A stretch of 64,000 nucleotides of DNA from DATAPD01 sp036265385 (GCA_036265385.1 DATAPD010000025.1:1-64000), one strand, 5' to 3'; numbered from the stretch's first letter, positions 6,595 to 15,961 are shown. Notes: generated from the sequence alone by a model not told the origin. Program-made: numbers and translations.

Positions 6595-7290
6595 ATGAAA
6601 TTTGGCGTCCTTGTCTTCCCCGGGTCCAACTGTGACCACGATGCCTACTGGACGCTCGAGCACGTCGCCAAACAGCCGGTCACGTTTCTTTGGCACGACT
6701 CGCCGGATCTGCAGAACTGCGACGCGATTATCGTGCCCGGCGGATTTGCCTATGGCGACTACCTGCGCACCGGCGCAATCGCAAAGTTTTCCCGCGTGAT
6801 GGAGTCCGTCCGCAAGTTTGCAGACAATGGTGGCCTCGTGATTGGAATCTGCAATGGATTTCAGATCCTCTGCGAATCCGGGTTGCTTCCCGGCGCGCTC
6901 ATGCGCAACGTGGGATTGAAATACGTTTGCAAGCCCGTCCACGTTCGCGTGGAAAATGCAGACACTCCCTTTACGAGCGCCTGCAACCAGGGTGAGGTTC
7001 TCACCATCCCGATTGGTCACATGGAAGGCAACTACTTCTGCGACGAGACCACGCTCACCGAGCTGAAACGCGACAACCGGATCGTCTTCCGTTACACGGA
7101 TGCTGCGGGAGAGGTCACTCCTGAGGCGAACCCGAACGGTTCGCTCGAAAACATTGCCAGCATCTGCAACGCGGGCCGCAACGTTCTCGGAATGATGCCG
7201 CATCCCGAGCGTTCCGCCGAACCGGAATTGGGCTGCACGGATGGCTACAAGATCTTTCAATCGCTGGTTGGGGCGCTGGTGGCCAGGTAA
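6595..7290 (+). CDS. purQ: Phosphoribosylformylglycinamidine synthase subunit PurQ
   Basis: A 231-residue class I glutamine amidotransferase that releases ammonia from glutamine for FGAM synthase in the fourth step of purine synthesis. Visible features are FGVLVFPGSNCD at the start, the PGGFAYGDYLR loop, the nucleophile elbow GICNGFQ, and the catalytic MMPHPER histidine-glutamate pair near the end. The frame opens at 6568, but MKFGVL at 6595 is the family start. PurS and PurL are not in this window. A purine permease follows 426 bases downstream on the same strand, though the gap argues against one transcript. Confidence 0.97.
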   Translation: MKFGVLVFPGSNCDHDAYWTLEHVAKQPVTFLWHDSPDLQNCDAIIVPGGFAYGDYLRTGAIAKFSRVMESVRKFADNGGLVIGICNGFQILCESGLLPGALMRNVGLKYVCKPVHVRVENADTPFTSACNQGEVLTIPIGHMEGNYFCDETTLTELKRDNRIVFRYTDAAGEVTPEANPNGSLENIASICNAGRNVLGMMPHPERSAEPELGCTDGYKIFQSLVGALVAR

Positions 7291-7716
7291 CACTTCACAG
7301 GATCATACGTTCTCCCTAATAGATATATACTAGCTGTTTAACATTTCTTATTGATAACAATGCATTTTAGGCGAGCTCACCTAAAACCCTATCTGATCCA
7401 TCACTCCCAAGTCCCAACATGCACCCTCCGACCTTCTCATAGAATGCCATTTCCTCGCGCGCTAGCGGGCCTAGAATAGCGAGTTGAACCTCCGGATGAC
7501 CCGAAGGCCATCTGGCATTCTAGAGTGTCTTAAATCGAATTTAAATGGCCAGTGTTTCATTTTGAGATTCGTCGCGCTGGCTTGGGATATCGGAAAGCAA
7601 TAGGTTGTCTTCGTCTTCGCAGACTACTCCGTCGACCGCAGCTCATTCCCCGCTTGAGCAGCTGACGACTGAATGCTGACCGCTGAGTGCTAACAGCTTC
7701 CTGTATCCTTTCCGCC
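7291..7716. other. Gene-poor spacer of 426 bases
   Basis: No credible ORF. It holds an AT-rich stretch (7316-7370), a long-range inverted repeat at 7440-7522 and, near 7665-7695, a degenerate stutter repeat (tgaatgctgaccgctgagtgctaa) of the type found at 15917 and 49707. No purine riboswitch consensus was seen ahead of the permease. Confidence 0.6.
7440..7522. repeat. 10-bp perfect inverted repeat, arms 63 bases apart
   Basis: TAGAATGCCA at 7440-7449 and its exact complement TGGCATTCTA at 7513-7522. The enclosed segment contains cctcgcgcgctagcgggcc, with partial self-complementarity. Nothing is coded here; it could be a structured RNA or the ends of a small decayed element. Confidence 0.45.
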
Positions 7717-9021
7717 GTGCTCGAACGCTTCTTTCGTCTTCGCGAATCCAACACAACTGTGAGCCGCGAGATCATCGCGGGCATCACAACCTTCGTCACG
7801 ATGTCTTACATCATCGTGGTCAATCCCGCGATCCTCAAAGCCGCGGGTATTCCGGAACACGCTTCGATCACTGCCACGGTCCTCACCGCCATTTTCGGCA
7901 CTCTTCTCATGGGGCTTTATGCGAATCGTCCGTTTGCGATCGCACCCTACATGGGCGAGAACGCGTTTATCGCTTACACCGTCGTCCAGGTGCTCGGATA
8001 CAGCTGGCAGTCTGCACTCGCTGCGATCTTCCTCGCCGGGATCCTTTTTCTGCTGTTAACGATCTTCCGTCTGCGGCAGTGGCTAGTGGATGCGATTCCG
8101 AGCGGACTGCGTTACAGCTACGCGGTCGGTATCGGACTGTTTCTCACGTTCGTCGGATTAAACGAAACCGGTATTGTCACCCTCGGCAGCGTAGGCGCCC
8201 CCGTGCGCACAGGACATCTCACTACGTCCGCAGTTCTCGTCGCGATTTTTGGATTTCTACTGATGGCCGTGCTGATGATCCGGCGCTTCCCTGCCGCGAT
8301 CCTGGTAGGAATTCTTGCGACCGCATTTCTCGCCTTCGCGGTTGGCGTGGCGCACGCCCCAGCACAATTCGTCAGCGCACCGCCCACCCTGGTCCCTATC
8401 GCCTTTCAGCTCGATTTGCGCAGTGTGCTGCACTGGGGATTCTTTCCAATCGTACTCACCGTATTCATCATGGCGTTCGTGGACACGATGGGTACGCTCA
8501 TCGGCCTTTCCGCGCGTGCGGGATTTCTCGACGACAACGGCAATTTGCCCCAGATCGAGCGACCGATGATCGCGGACGCGCTCTCGACAACCTTCGGCGC
8601 GTTGATTGGCACGACCACCTCCGGCGCATTCATCGAATCAGCAACCGGGATCGAATCCGGTGGGCGAACTGGACTAACGGCCGTAGTCACCGCGCTCTGT
8701 TTCGCAGGGACGCTGTTCTTCGCGCCTTTTATCAGCGCTATCCCTCCGCAGGCGTATGGGCCGGCGCTCATCATCGTGGGTCTGCTGATGCTCGCACCGA
8801 TTACGCGCATTCACTTCGATGACTTCACGGAATTGATCCCGGCGTTTGCGGTGGTCGCACTGATGAGCTTCACTTACAACATAGGAATAGGGATGACCGC
8901 GGGATTCGTTCTCTATCCATTCTGCAAGCTCGTCGCTGGCCGCGTGAAGGAAGTGCGGTCAGGTTTGTGGGTGCTGGCCGCGCTGTCGTTGCTGTTCTTC
9001 GTGTTTTATCCGTACCAGTAA
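7717..9021 (+). CDS. NCS2-family purine permease (AzgA-like)
   Basis: A 434-residue polytopic protein of the nucleobase:cation symporter 2 family, guanine/hypoxanthine branch. Landmarks are TVSREIIAGITTFVTMSYII near the start, NPAILKAAGIP, APYMGENAF, and IGTTTSGAFIESATGIESGGRTGLT late in the protein. It should import hypoxanthine, guanine or adenine by proton symport. The frame is open from 7687, but the leading residues come from an intergenic repeat, so the GTG at 7717 (VLERFF) is preferred. Its position after purQ suggests purine salvage beside synthesis. A strong terminator follows directly. Confidence 0.92.
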   Translation: MLERFFRLRESNTTVSREIIAGITTFVTMSYIIVVNPAILKAAGIPEHASITATVLTAIFGTLLMGLYANRPFAIAPYMGENAFIAYTVVQVLGYSWQSALAAIFLAGILFLLLTIFRLRQWLVDAIPSGLRYSYAVGIGLFLTFVGLNETGIVTLGSVGAPVRTGHLTTSAVLVAIFGFLLMAVLMIRRFPAAILVGILATAFLAFAVGVAHAPAQFVSAPPTLVPIAFQLDLRSVLHWGFFPIVLTVFIMAFVDTMGTLIGLSARAGFLDDNGNLPQIERPMIADALSTTFGALIGTTTSGAFIESATGIESGGRTGLTAVVTALCFAGTLFFAPFISAIPPQAYGPALIIVGLLMLAPITRIHFDDFTELIPAFAVVALMSFTYNIGIGMTAGFVLYPFCKLVAGRVKEVRSGLWVLAALSLLFFVFYPYQ

Positions 9022-9024
9022 AAA

Positions 9025-9047
9025 GGCGGACTCACAATCAGTCCGCC
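9025..9047 (+). terminator. Hairpin terminator after the purine permease
   Basis: GGCGGACT at 9025-9032 pairs perfectly with AGTCCGCC at 9040-9047 around a 7-base loop, four bases after the permease stop. The U-run is weak, but it also lies between convergent genes. Confidence 0.7.
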
Positions 9048-9077
9048 CTGTACTCAATCCTCAGCAAGCTATGTTAT

Positions 9078-9782
9078 TTAACTCATCGTCACTTTGCCCG
9101 TGGCCAAATCATAGACGCCAGCCGCCACCTTCAGCTTGCCATCTTTCACTGCGTCACGGATTACGGTCGAAGATGTGCTCAACAGGTCCGCTTGCACTTT
9201 TGTGTTGGCGACGATGGCTTTGTCGAAATCTCCGCCGGATTGTTGTACCGCTGCGCGCAGGCATGGATAGAGCGCGCTGATCTGACCCGGCACGCTGTCA
9301 GCCTTCATCGCGGCTTTTACGGCTCCACAGCTCTTGTGACCAAGCACCACGAGCGCTTTCACGCCAAGGACCGCGACGCCATACTCGAGGCTGGCGATGA
9401 TTTCTGGAGTAACAACGTTCCCAGCGACGCGGGTGACGAACACGTGGCCAATCGTCTGGTCGAAGATCAATTCCACCGGAACGCGCGAATCCGCGCACGA
9501 GAGCACGGCTACGAACGGTTCCTGCTTGTCTACCGTTTTCTCTTTGAGCATGGTGAGATCGTGCTCAATCGAAGTCAGCTTATTCGAAGCAAAGCGTTCA
9601 TTGCCGGCGAGCAATTCCTGCAGTGCAGCGTCGGGAGACAGATTGGTTTGAGCACCAAGCGGCACAGGAGAAGCTAGTTCAAGTCCGGTTTGTATTGCGG
9701 CTCCCGCAACTGCGGTCGAAAGAACACTCTGGAGAAACTGTCTCCGGCCAGAATGTGCGTGAACGTCGGCATGATCTTGCAT
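9078..9782 (-). CDS. Tat-exported beta-class carbonic anhydrase
   Basis: A 234-residue beta-carbonic anhydrase interconverting CO2 and bicarbonate. The zinc and active-site residues are in CADSRVP and in HKSCGA (His and Cys about three residues apart), with the family stretch ASLEYGVAVLGVKALVVLGH between them. The N-terminus carries GRRQFLQ followed by a hydrophobic stretch and an AQT-like cleavage region, a twin-arginine signal, so the enzyme is predicted to be periplasmic. A GGAAA ribosome site precedes the ATG. It converges with the permease across the 9025 hairpin. Confidence 0.93.
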   Translation of the reverse strand: MQDHADVHAHSGRRQFLQSVLSTAVAGAAIQTGLELASPVPLGAQTNLSPDAALQELLAGNERFASNKLTSIEHDLTMLKEKTVDKQEPFVAVLSCADSRVPVELIFDQTIGHVFVTRVAGNVVTPEIIASLEYGVAVLGVKALVVLGHKSCGAVKAAMKADSVPGQISALYPCLRAAVQQSGGDFDKAIVANTKVQADLLSTSSTVIRDAVKDGKLKVAAGVYDLATGKVTMS

Positions 9783-10067
9783 CGTTCGTTTCCTTTAAAT
9801 TTCGTAGTTATGACAGGCTCCTCGAGGATCGAGGGTGGCATGGTCGCGGCATTGTAGCTCATCCCCCCAGCAGCGCAGGTAATTCCCGTCTGAATTTGGC
9901 AAACAACGAAAAAGCGTGCACCGGTCCATCACTCATAGATCTTCCGGGATTTCTATTTACCCTGTATCGATGGCGGCGACACGGCGTAAACTAGAGTTGT
10001 CCGTTTCGAGTTGGACAGTCCTGTAAAGCTGGTTAGGCAAGTTCCTTTCAAAAGGAGGACTCTACCG

Positions 10068-11966
10068 GTGGACCCAGGAGTATTCACTTTCTTTCTTTTA
10101 TTTCCTCTCTTCCGGTATTTCCTACAAGCGACAAGCGTAAATCCTGAACAACGCCTGGATGTGGAAGCAGATAAGTTCGCCGCTGCAGGTAACTTCGCGA
10201 GGGCGGAAGAAGATTTGAAACGTCTAGTACAAATGACGGAACACCGCCATGGATCGACCAGCATCGAGCTCGCAGTTTGGTTTCGGAAGCTATCCGAACT
10301 GAGAATGCGCCAAGGAGACTTGCCGGGTGCAGAGGCATACCTTCGGCGAGTTCTTTGGGTTCAAACTCAAAACCTCAGCGTCGATTCTCCGGATCGTGAG
10401 TCGACCATCAATATGTTGGCGCAGATCTTGCAAGAGAAGGGCGATCTGGACGCGGCCATAGAACTCTTCCGAAATGAGCTCTCGAAATTGGCGGCCATTT
10501 ATGGAGACGATAGTGGGAGAGCTGCCGCTAAATACAACGGCATCGGTATTCTGCAACTTCAAAAGGGCGATCGCGAGGGTGCAGTCTGGGCATTCCGGCG
10601 AGCCTTGAAGATTCGTCAGAGATGTGAAGGTATCGACGAAAGGCAAGTGGCATTGAGCATGGAGAATCTTGCGGTCTCCCTAGCGAATGACAAGAAACTG
10701 GACGAGGCAGAGGCATTGCACAGACAAGCGCTGGCCATCCGCGAGCGTTATCTTCCATCCGAGCAGGCCGCGGTTGCGCTTGACCAGAGATCTCTCGCCG
10801 AAGTGCTCTGGCAAAAACAAAACTATCCCGAAGCTGAGGAGCTATATTCGCGTTCCATTGAGAATTTCCAGAAACTGTTCGGTCCTGATGATCTTAGGAC
10901 CAGGTCCACAATCGAAGATCCAGCGTTACTACTGACCCAAAAAAAAGACGTAGCAGCAGCGGAACGTTTGCGCCGTCAACTATTAGCACAGGAAGAAACT
11001 CACTCCCGGGGTGCAATTCCGCTGACTGACGCAATTGAGCACCTCGCAAACTTGCTCAGTCTAAAAAATGATTCTGCGGAGTGCATTTCGCTTCTTCGCC
11101 GCTCTCTTTCTATCAAAGACAAGGAGTTTGGACCAACTCATCCAAGCCTTGCTAAGACCTTGGCGAACCTCGGTTGGCATCTCTGGAAGACGAAAGAGCT
11201 GAAGGAAGCGGAGGTTCATACGCGTCGAGCTCTCGCGCTGGGCGAACACGGCGGCGTCGAAGCAATCGAATTTGTCATTGTCACACTTCACAACTTAGGA
11301 ATGATCCTGCAAGAACAAGGCGACTTCGCAAACGCCGAACCACTGGTATGGCGCGCCTTAACGCTCGCGGAAAAATTACACAAAGATGATGAAGTTAGTT
11401 GCATCCCCTATCTCGACACGCTTGCGGCGCTTCGCCGTTCGCAAGGAGATGCAAAAGGGGCTGAGTCATTACTGCGACAAGTGTTGAGCATGAAGGAAAA
11501 AGGTCTGAAGCCAAACAATCCGGCCCTGGCGATGACGCTGTCGAATTTGGCGGTCACATTGCAGGATCAGGGAAATAACGAAGAGGCGGAAAAGTTACTG
11601 CGGCACGCATTAGGAATCTATGATTCGGTGGGAGGTAACGACGTAGCGATCGGCTCGACTCTGTACAATCTGGCCACTTTACTGTTCTTCAAAGGCCGAT
11701 ACGGTGAATCCGAACCATTTTTTCGTCGAGCGCTGAGCATCCGAGAAAAAATTCGCGAAGCTGATCATGTAGAGATTGGACAGATGTTGTCCATGCTTGC
11801 CAAGGTGCTCGAATGTACGGGCGACTTGACGGGAGCTGGGATTCTTCTTGGACGTGCCTATAACATTTTCGTGAAGTCTCTTGGCGAGACACATCCCACT
11901 ACAAGCGACGTCAAAGCCCGACTGAACGCCCTCATGATGACATTAGCGCCGATCCACGCACAGTAG
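10068..11966 (+). CDS. Kinesin-light-chain-type TPR protein
   Basis: A 632-residue protein built of tandem tetratricopeptide repeats of the 42-residue kinesin-light-chain kind. Repeated motifs read LAxxLxxxGxxxEAExLxRRALxI from about residue 30 to the end, for example QGDLPGAEAYLRRVL and QGNNEEAEKLLRHAL. A hydrophobic N-terminus (FTFFLLFPLFRYFLQA) suggests export or a membrane anchor. The frame opens at a TTG at 10011, but the GTG at 10068 has a strong AGGAGG site eight bases upstream and is chosen. Such proteins are interaction scaffolds; no enzymatic domain is seen. It appears monocistronic. Confidence 0.85.
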   Translation: MDPGVFTFFLLFPLFRYFLQATSVNPEQRLDVEADKFAAAGNFARAEEDLKRLVQMTEHRHGSTSIELAVWFRKLSELRMRQGDLPGAEAYLRRVLWVQTQNLSVDSPDRESTINMLAQILQEKGDLDAAIELFRNELSKLAAIYGDDSGRAAAKYNGIGILQLQKGDREGAVWAFRRALKIRQRCEGIDERQVALSMENLAVSLANDKKLDEAEALHRQALAIRERYLPSEQAAVALDQRSLAEVLWQKQNYPEAEELYSRSIENFQKLFGPDDLRTRSTIEDPALLLTQKKDVAAAERLRRQLLAQEETHSRGAIPLTDAIEHLANLLSLKNDSAECISLLRRSLSIKDKEFGPTHPSLAKTLANLGWHLWKTKELKEAEVHTRRALALGEHGGVEAIEFVIVTLHNLGMILQEQGDFANAEPLVWRALTLAEKLHKDDEVSCIPYLDTLAALRRSQGDAKGAESLLRQVLSMKEKGLKPNNPALAMTLSNLAVTLQDQGNNEEAEKLLRHALGIYDSVGGNDVAIGSTLYNLATLLFFKGRYGESEPFFRRALSIREKIREADHVEIGQMLSMLAKVLECTGDLTGAGILLGRAYNIFVKSLGETHPTTSDVKARLNALMMTLAPIHAQ

Positions 11967-12072
11967 CGGAGTTTGCACAGTTTCCCATAGCCTTAGGCCA
12001 GCGGATCGGCTCAGCATTGCACCTGACGTCTGTTTAAGGTCTATATCATGACGCCACACTGGAGGCACAGCG

Positions 12073-12558
12073 ATGAGCCACGGATACGGCACACTCGGAT
12101 TTATCGTGATCATGATTCTCTACATAGGAATCGGAGTTCTGGCTGCTATTGGCTGCATTTTTCTCTTTCGAAAAGCGCTCAGCCCGAAAGCAGAGCAGAT
12201 CTGCTATGGCCTGTTACTCATTGCGGTCGCGGCGTTTTACCTCGCTTTCGGAGCCTACTTCGAAGCAGGTATGGCTTGGCGCATTGAAACATCTGCGGTT
12301 GTAGCGTTCATTGTCCTCGGATTGCTGGGGACGCGCTTCCCTTCCGCGCTCATGGTCGGGTACGCGCTTCACGGCGCCTGGGATCTGCTACACGAGCTGC
12401 AGGGCCATGGCGTACACACTCCGTTCGAAGTTGGCCAGCTGACGGCGATCCCGCTAGCCTATGGTTTCTTTTGCGTGTCCTTCGACTTCTATGTAGCCGG
12501 GTATTTCTACACGCGTCGCAAAGAGTGGCGTACGGCAAGTACAGGTGCGAGAGCCTAG
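12073..12558 (+). CDS. Hypothetical integral membrane protein
   Basis: A 161-residue protein with four or five predicted membrane spans (about residues 8-32, 42-60, 70-88, 92-106 and 125-146) and short polar loops. A histidine-rich loop (YALHGAWDLLHELQGHGVH) could bind metal or a cofactor. It resembles small DUF6010-like membrane proteins, but the match is from memory and weak. A GGAGG site precedes the ATG. It overlaps the last four bases of the convergent GT39-like gene. Function unknown. Confidence 0.7.
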   Translation: MSHGYGTLGFIVIMILYIGIGVLAAIGCIFLFRKALSPKAEQICYGLLLIAVAAFYLAFGAYFEAGMAWRIETSAVVAFIVLGLLGTRFPSALMVGYALHGAWDLLHELQGHGVHTPFEVGQLTAIPLAYGFFCVSFDFYVAGYFYTRRKEWRTASTGARA

Positions 12559-14066
12559 GGTGTCGAGTTCCGGACGTAAAGCATTACGGTAAACGTATTG
12601 AAGTTGGTTACCTGTTCGAGGCTGAATTCGTGATCCAGCGTGGCTGTGATCTGGTCAATCGCAGGGTCGCTCCGCATTGTTGCCATCCGGTGCACAACGA
12701 GCCAGACACGTGGATAGCCTGCCGTTCCTAATTGAGGTGGGCCTTCTACAGCAATAATTCGCAGCGGATCCACGCTTCTCGGAGCCGGGTAGATCGACTC
12801 GGGTCGCGGAACGCGAGATGGAAAACGGTTCATGTAGTAGCGATATGGGATTTCCATTCGCGACCAGTAGAAAACGATTGCATCCTCTGCTGCAGAGTTG
12901 TTGGCGATGAAGTTTGCCAATTCCGGGTAATTCTCGGGAATTCTTTCGTAATCAACATGGTAGTAGTTGCGCACACCTGCATAGCCCGCAACCGACAAGA
13001 CCAGCACGATAGGCAGAATCAATGCTGCTCGCCGCAGGGATGCAACAAGCGAGCCGGTTAAGAGCACCAGTCCAGGCACGCACATCACTAGGTATCTTTC
13101 GCCGAAAGAAGGCTTGCCGAGATAGGTGGCGGTCACTGTCATGAGGATCGGCAGTCCCGTCCACATGACGGGCAAAAGCCTGACCCACGACTCATGCGAA
13201 CGTCCCTGCGATCTCAAGATAAAAATCAGTGCAATCACAGATGCTGCAAAGAGGATGGAGTAAACCAGCACTAGGAGTGGCCCAGCATTGCCGAACAGGT
13301 GTTGAAAAACATAGTAGGCATATTGAGGGGATAGCGGCGTCATGTAGTACGTTTCCCGCGCGGGGATGCGCGCGACGAAGATCCACATCGGAATCGTGAT
13401 CAGAACGATTGACGCATAGGTTTGCAGCCATCGTAGAGGACGAAAGTTGTTTGCCGGAAGCGCAAACAAGGAAAGGCCCTGTGCGGCGATCACCAGTGCG
13501 CTGTACATGTGGGCATAAACGGCCAGCGCGCAAATCAATACGTAGGCTAGCTGGTTTCGGCGGGTGGGTCTTTCCACCAGGTTCGTCAATAGATACAACG
13601 AGAGAATCAGTAGAAATACCTCCAAGCCATAGCTGCGCGCTTCTTGCGCATATTTCACCATCTCCGCACTGAACACGAACAAAGCAGTCGCGATGAGTGC
13701 GGCGATCTCGCCCACGAGCCTGCGAGCCGCAATGAACAAGAGCGGGATGGCGGCAATCATGAACAGTGTGGAAGGCAAGCGGACGAAAGTCTCACTGTTC
13801 CCGAAGAGGAGTGAGAATTTCATAGCCAGGTAAAACGGCCATTGCACCGGTTCTCGGATGGCAAGCGATAAAGAGTCATGCCATGACAGCTCGGCGCAAC
13901 CGAGGCTCATCCCTTCGTCGAACCAGAGCGGCTTCAATCTAATCTGATGAAAGCGGAGAGCCGCGCCGATGGCTGGCAGAACAAACACACCAAGCACGAA
14001 GGGTAGATTAATCTCCGAGATCCAGCTTTTTTCTTTGCTGGAAATAGCAATTGGGACAGTGCTCAT
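12555..14066 (-). CDS. GT39/ArnT-like polytopic glycosyltransferase
   Basis: A 503-residue membrane protein with about ten spans after a short cytoplasmic start. The first extracytoplasmic loop carries PLWFDEGMS, the acidic FDE motif of GT-C fold enzymes (ArnT/PMT-type), followed by QEARSYGLE. A soluble C-terminal part of about 110 residues follows the last span. Such enzymes transfer sugars from polyprenyl-phosphate donors to lipids or proteins on the outer face of the inner membrane; the acceptor is unknown. The frame opens at 14090; the ATG at 14066 has a GGAG site and is preferred. Confidence 0.85.
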   Translation of the reverse strand: MSTVPIAISSKEKSWISEINLPFVLGVFVLPAIGAALRFHQIRLKPLWFDEGMSLGCAELSWHDSLSLAIREPVQWPFYLAMKFSLLFGNSETFVRLPSTLFMIAAIPLLFIAARRLVGEIAALIATALFVFSAEMVKYAQEARSYGLEVFLLILSLYLLTNLVERPTRRNQLAYVLICALAVYAHMYSALVIAAQGLSLFALPANNFRPLRWLQTYASIVLITIPMWIFVARIPARETYYMTPLSPQYAYYVFQHLFGNAGPLLVLVYSILFAASVIALIFILRSQGRSHESWVRLLPVMWTGLPILMTVTATYLGKPSFGERYLVMCVPGLVLLTGSLVASLRRAALILPIVLVLSVAGYAGVRNYYHVDYERIPENYPELANFIANNSAAEDAIVFYWSRMEIPYRYYMNRFPSRVPRPESIYPAPRSVDPLRIIAVEGPPQLGTAGYPRVWLVVHRMATMRSDPAIDQITATLDHEFSLEQVTNFNTFTVMLYVRNSTP

Positions 14067-14270
14067 CCTTGCTCCAATCGTAAGCACCACGATAATTTCG
14101 TCTGTTCCTCGTCCGCGTGATCTTGATCACCGGAGGATGTGATCTGCGTGGTTGCGGAGTCTCAGGCGCTGGGCGTGGCTGCCAGTTGAATGATCGTCGC
14201 TTTTCGTACAACGTGACTGTCTGCGGACGACGGCAGCGATGACCTTGTCGTATCCTTCCAGTCGGAGAAT

Positions 14271-14642
14271 GTGAACGTGGGGAAGATTGTGAATTCAAGA
14301 TGTGTGTTGGCGGTGCGGGATCTGGCTGTCTCGACGAGGTACTACATGGATGTGCTCGGATTTCAGAAAGACCCGATCAATGCCGAGGGTTGGAGTTTTC
14401 TGACGCGCGACAGCTTTCGTGTGATGCTCGGGGAGTGTGTAGATGAACGTCCTGCGGTGGAATTGGGAAATCATTCGTGGTACGCGTACTGGAATGTCGA
14501 AGGAGTGGATGATCTTTACAAAGAGTTCATGGCCAAGGGCGCGATGGTATCGTCAGCTCCTGTAAACAAACCGTGGGGCTTGCGGGAATTCGGGTTGAGC
14601 ACGCCGGATGGACATCGGATTGTGTGTGGGGAGACGATTTAG
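14271..14642 (+). CDS. VOC-family (glyoxalase/bleomycin-resistance-like) protein
   Basis: A 123-residue protein with the vicinal oxygen chelate fold: the opening LAVRDLAVSTRYYMDVLGF, a middle VEGVDDLYKEFMAKGA helix, and an ending STPDGHRIVCGE with the usual GHR...E metal-ligand region. The single-module length suits a dimeric VOC protein. Whether it is an isomerase, dioxygenase or binding protein cannot be told. The start is GTG at 14271 behind a CGGAG site; other GTGs lie at 14277 and 14289. It stands alone, followed by repeat-rich spacer DNA. Confidence 0.85.
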   Translation: MNVGKIVNSRCVLAVRDLAVSTRYYMDVLGFQKDPINAEGWSFLTRDSFRVMLGECVDERPAVELGNHSWYAYWNVEGVDDLYKEFMAKGAMVSSAPVNKPWGLREFGLSTPDGHRIVCGETI

Positions 14643-14644
14643 AA

Positions 14645-14788
14645 AACAGGCTCTAGGCTTCGGGCGACAGGCTTCGGGCTTAACGATAAGATCGACGGAA
14701 CACTGCGAAGAAATGCGCCGGTTTTTCCGGTGAGAATGGGGATTCCTCCTGCGTCGCTACGCTCGCGTGTCGGAATGACAAGAAATGC
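14645..14788. repeat. Stutter and palindromic intergenic repeats
   Basis: aggcttcgggcgacaggcttcgggct at about 14653-14680 is a direct repeat. gattcctcctgcgtcgctacgctcgcgtgtcggaatgaca at about 14741-14780 has the shape of a dispersed element that recurs in altered form near 19678-19730. No ORF of merit lies in the 14643-14889 spacer. Confidence 0.55.
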
Positions 14789-14889
14789 GGAATGAGGGAT
14801 TGAGAGCGCCGAGCCGTACTGCATCCGCAATCGATTTGTGAAACTGGTTACACTGACTCCTGGTTACCGACTCCCGTCTACTGGTGCTT

Positions 14890-15888
14890 ATGATTCGTTT
14901 TGGAATTGTTGGATTTGGTTTGCATGGTGTGCGGCGGCTGATGCCGGGCTTTGCGTTGGCGAAGAACTGCCGCGTTTCCGCTCTCTCACGGCGCACGATC
15001 GAGAAAGCGCGCGAATCGGCGGCGCATTACGAAATTCCGCATGCGTTCGATTCGGTTGAGGCGCTTTGCCGGTGTCCGGAGGTCGATGCAGTTCTGGTCA
15101 CTACGCCTAATTCCCTGCACCTTGCCGATACGCTGACTGCGCTCCGTTGCGGCAAGTCAGTGCTTTGTGAAAAGCCAATGGCCATGAATGCCGAGGAATG
15201 TCGGCAAATGGTCGAAGCGGCCCGCCAGGCGAATCTGCTGCTGGGTGTTGCCCATGTTTTCCGATTTGAAGATTCGACGGCGAGGCTGCGCGAAAAGATT
15301 GCGGCCGGAGAGATCGGACGTCCGGTGCTCGCGCGCTCCGAGTTTTCGTTTCCTGGACGCAACCACGTGCGAACGTGGCTGAACGATGCTGCTATTGCGG
15401 GGGGCGGACCCATCGCTGACATTGGCGTGCATTGCGTAGATGCGCTGCGTTACATCCTGCAAGACGAAGTTGTGAGGGTGAGTGCTCGGGCCGTGCGTGA
15501 TGCCGAATCGCGCCAAGTGGAGGCGGCGGCGATCCTCACGCTGGAGTTCTCCCGCGAGACGCTCGCGACCGTGATGGTGTCGTTTCGAGCGGATTACCGC
15601 ACTCCCATCGAATTCATTGGGGAGAGTGGCGTGTTGCGCGCCGATGATGGATTGAATGTCGAGTATCCGATCACGATTGAATTGCGGCGTGGTGGAAAAG
15701 TCCTCGAGAGCGAGCAGGTTGCCAACAAACTTGCCTATGCGCGACAGGTTGATGCATTCGCCGATGCTGTTGAAGGCAAGGCGAAGTTCCCCGTTCCGGG
15801 CGAAGAAGGATGGAAGAACCAGCTCATTCTGGATGCAGCGTTTCGAAGCATCAAGTCGGGACGGGTAGAGGAAGTCAGTAGTCAGTAG
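14890..15888 (+). CDS. Gfo/Idh/MocA-family oxidoreductase
   Basis: A 332-residue NAD(P)-dependent oxidoreductase with the Rossmann start FGIVGFGLHG, the family motif CEKPMAMN about 90 residues in, a GVAHVFRF strand and the GGGPIADIGVHCVDAL segment containing the catalytic-region Asp and His. Members oxidise or reduce sugars, inositols and related compounds; the substrate is not evident. The ATG at 14890 matches the family start, though a GTG lies two codons upstream. The last codons (VSSQ) and stop are made of a gtcagtagtcagtag stutter, so the C-terminus ends in repeat sequence. Confidence 0.92.
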   Translation: MIRFGIVGFGLHGVRRLMPGFALAKNCRVSALSRRTIEKARESAAHYEIPHAFDSVEALCRCPEVDAVLVTTPNSLHLADTLTALRCGKSVLCEKPMAMNAEECRQMVEAARQANLLLGVAHVFRFEDSTARLREKIAAGEIGRPVLARSEFSFPGRNHVRTWLNDAAIAGGGPIADIGVHCVDALRYILQDEVVRVSARAVRDAESRQVEAAAILTLEFSRETLATVMVSFRADYRTPIEFIGESGVLRADDGLNVEYPITIELRRGGKVLESEQVANKLAYARQVDAFADAVEGKAKFPVPGEEGWKNQLILDAAFRSIKSGRVEEVSSQ

Positions 15889-15916
15889 TCAGGATCGATA
15901 GTCGGCGAGCGTTGTT

Positions 15917-15960
15917 GGCTAAGTGCTAAATGCTAAATACCAAGTGCTTGAATGCTAACT
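15917..15960. repeat. gctaagtgctaaatgct stutter repeat
   Basis: Four near-copies of gctaa(a/g)tgct in tandem between the ends of two convergent genes. Related sequence occurs at 7665-7695 and 49628-49733. Confidence 0.6.
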
Positions 15961-15961
15961 G

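Noticed and set aside
6481..7293. Long minus-strand ORF of 270 codons opposite purQ
   Set aside because: purQ is unmistakable on the plus strand. The antisense frame is open because of codon bias and shows no domain.
7291..7716. Purine riboswitch ahead of the permease
   Set aside because: I could not find the conserved junction and loop bases of the purine aptamer, and an intergenic stutter repeat occupies the expected place.
8967..9677. Plus-strand ORF of 236 codons opposite the carbonic anhydrase
   Set aside because: The minus-strand gene has all catalytic motifs and a Tat signal. The plus frame is its shadow.
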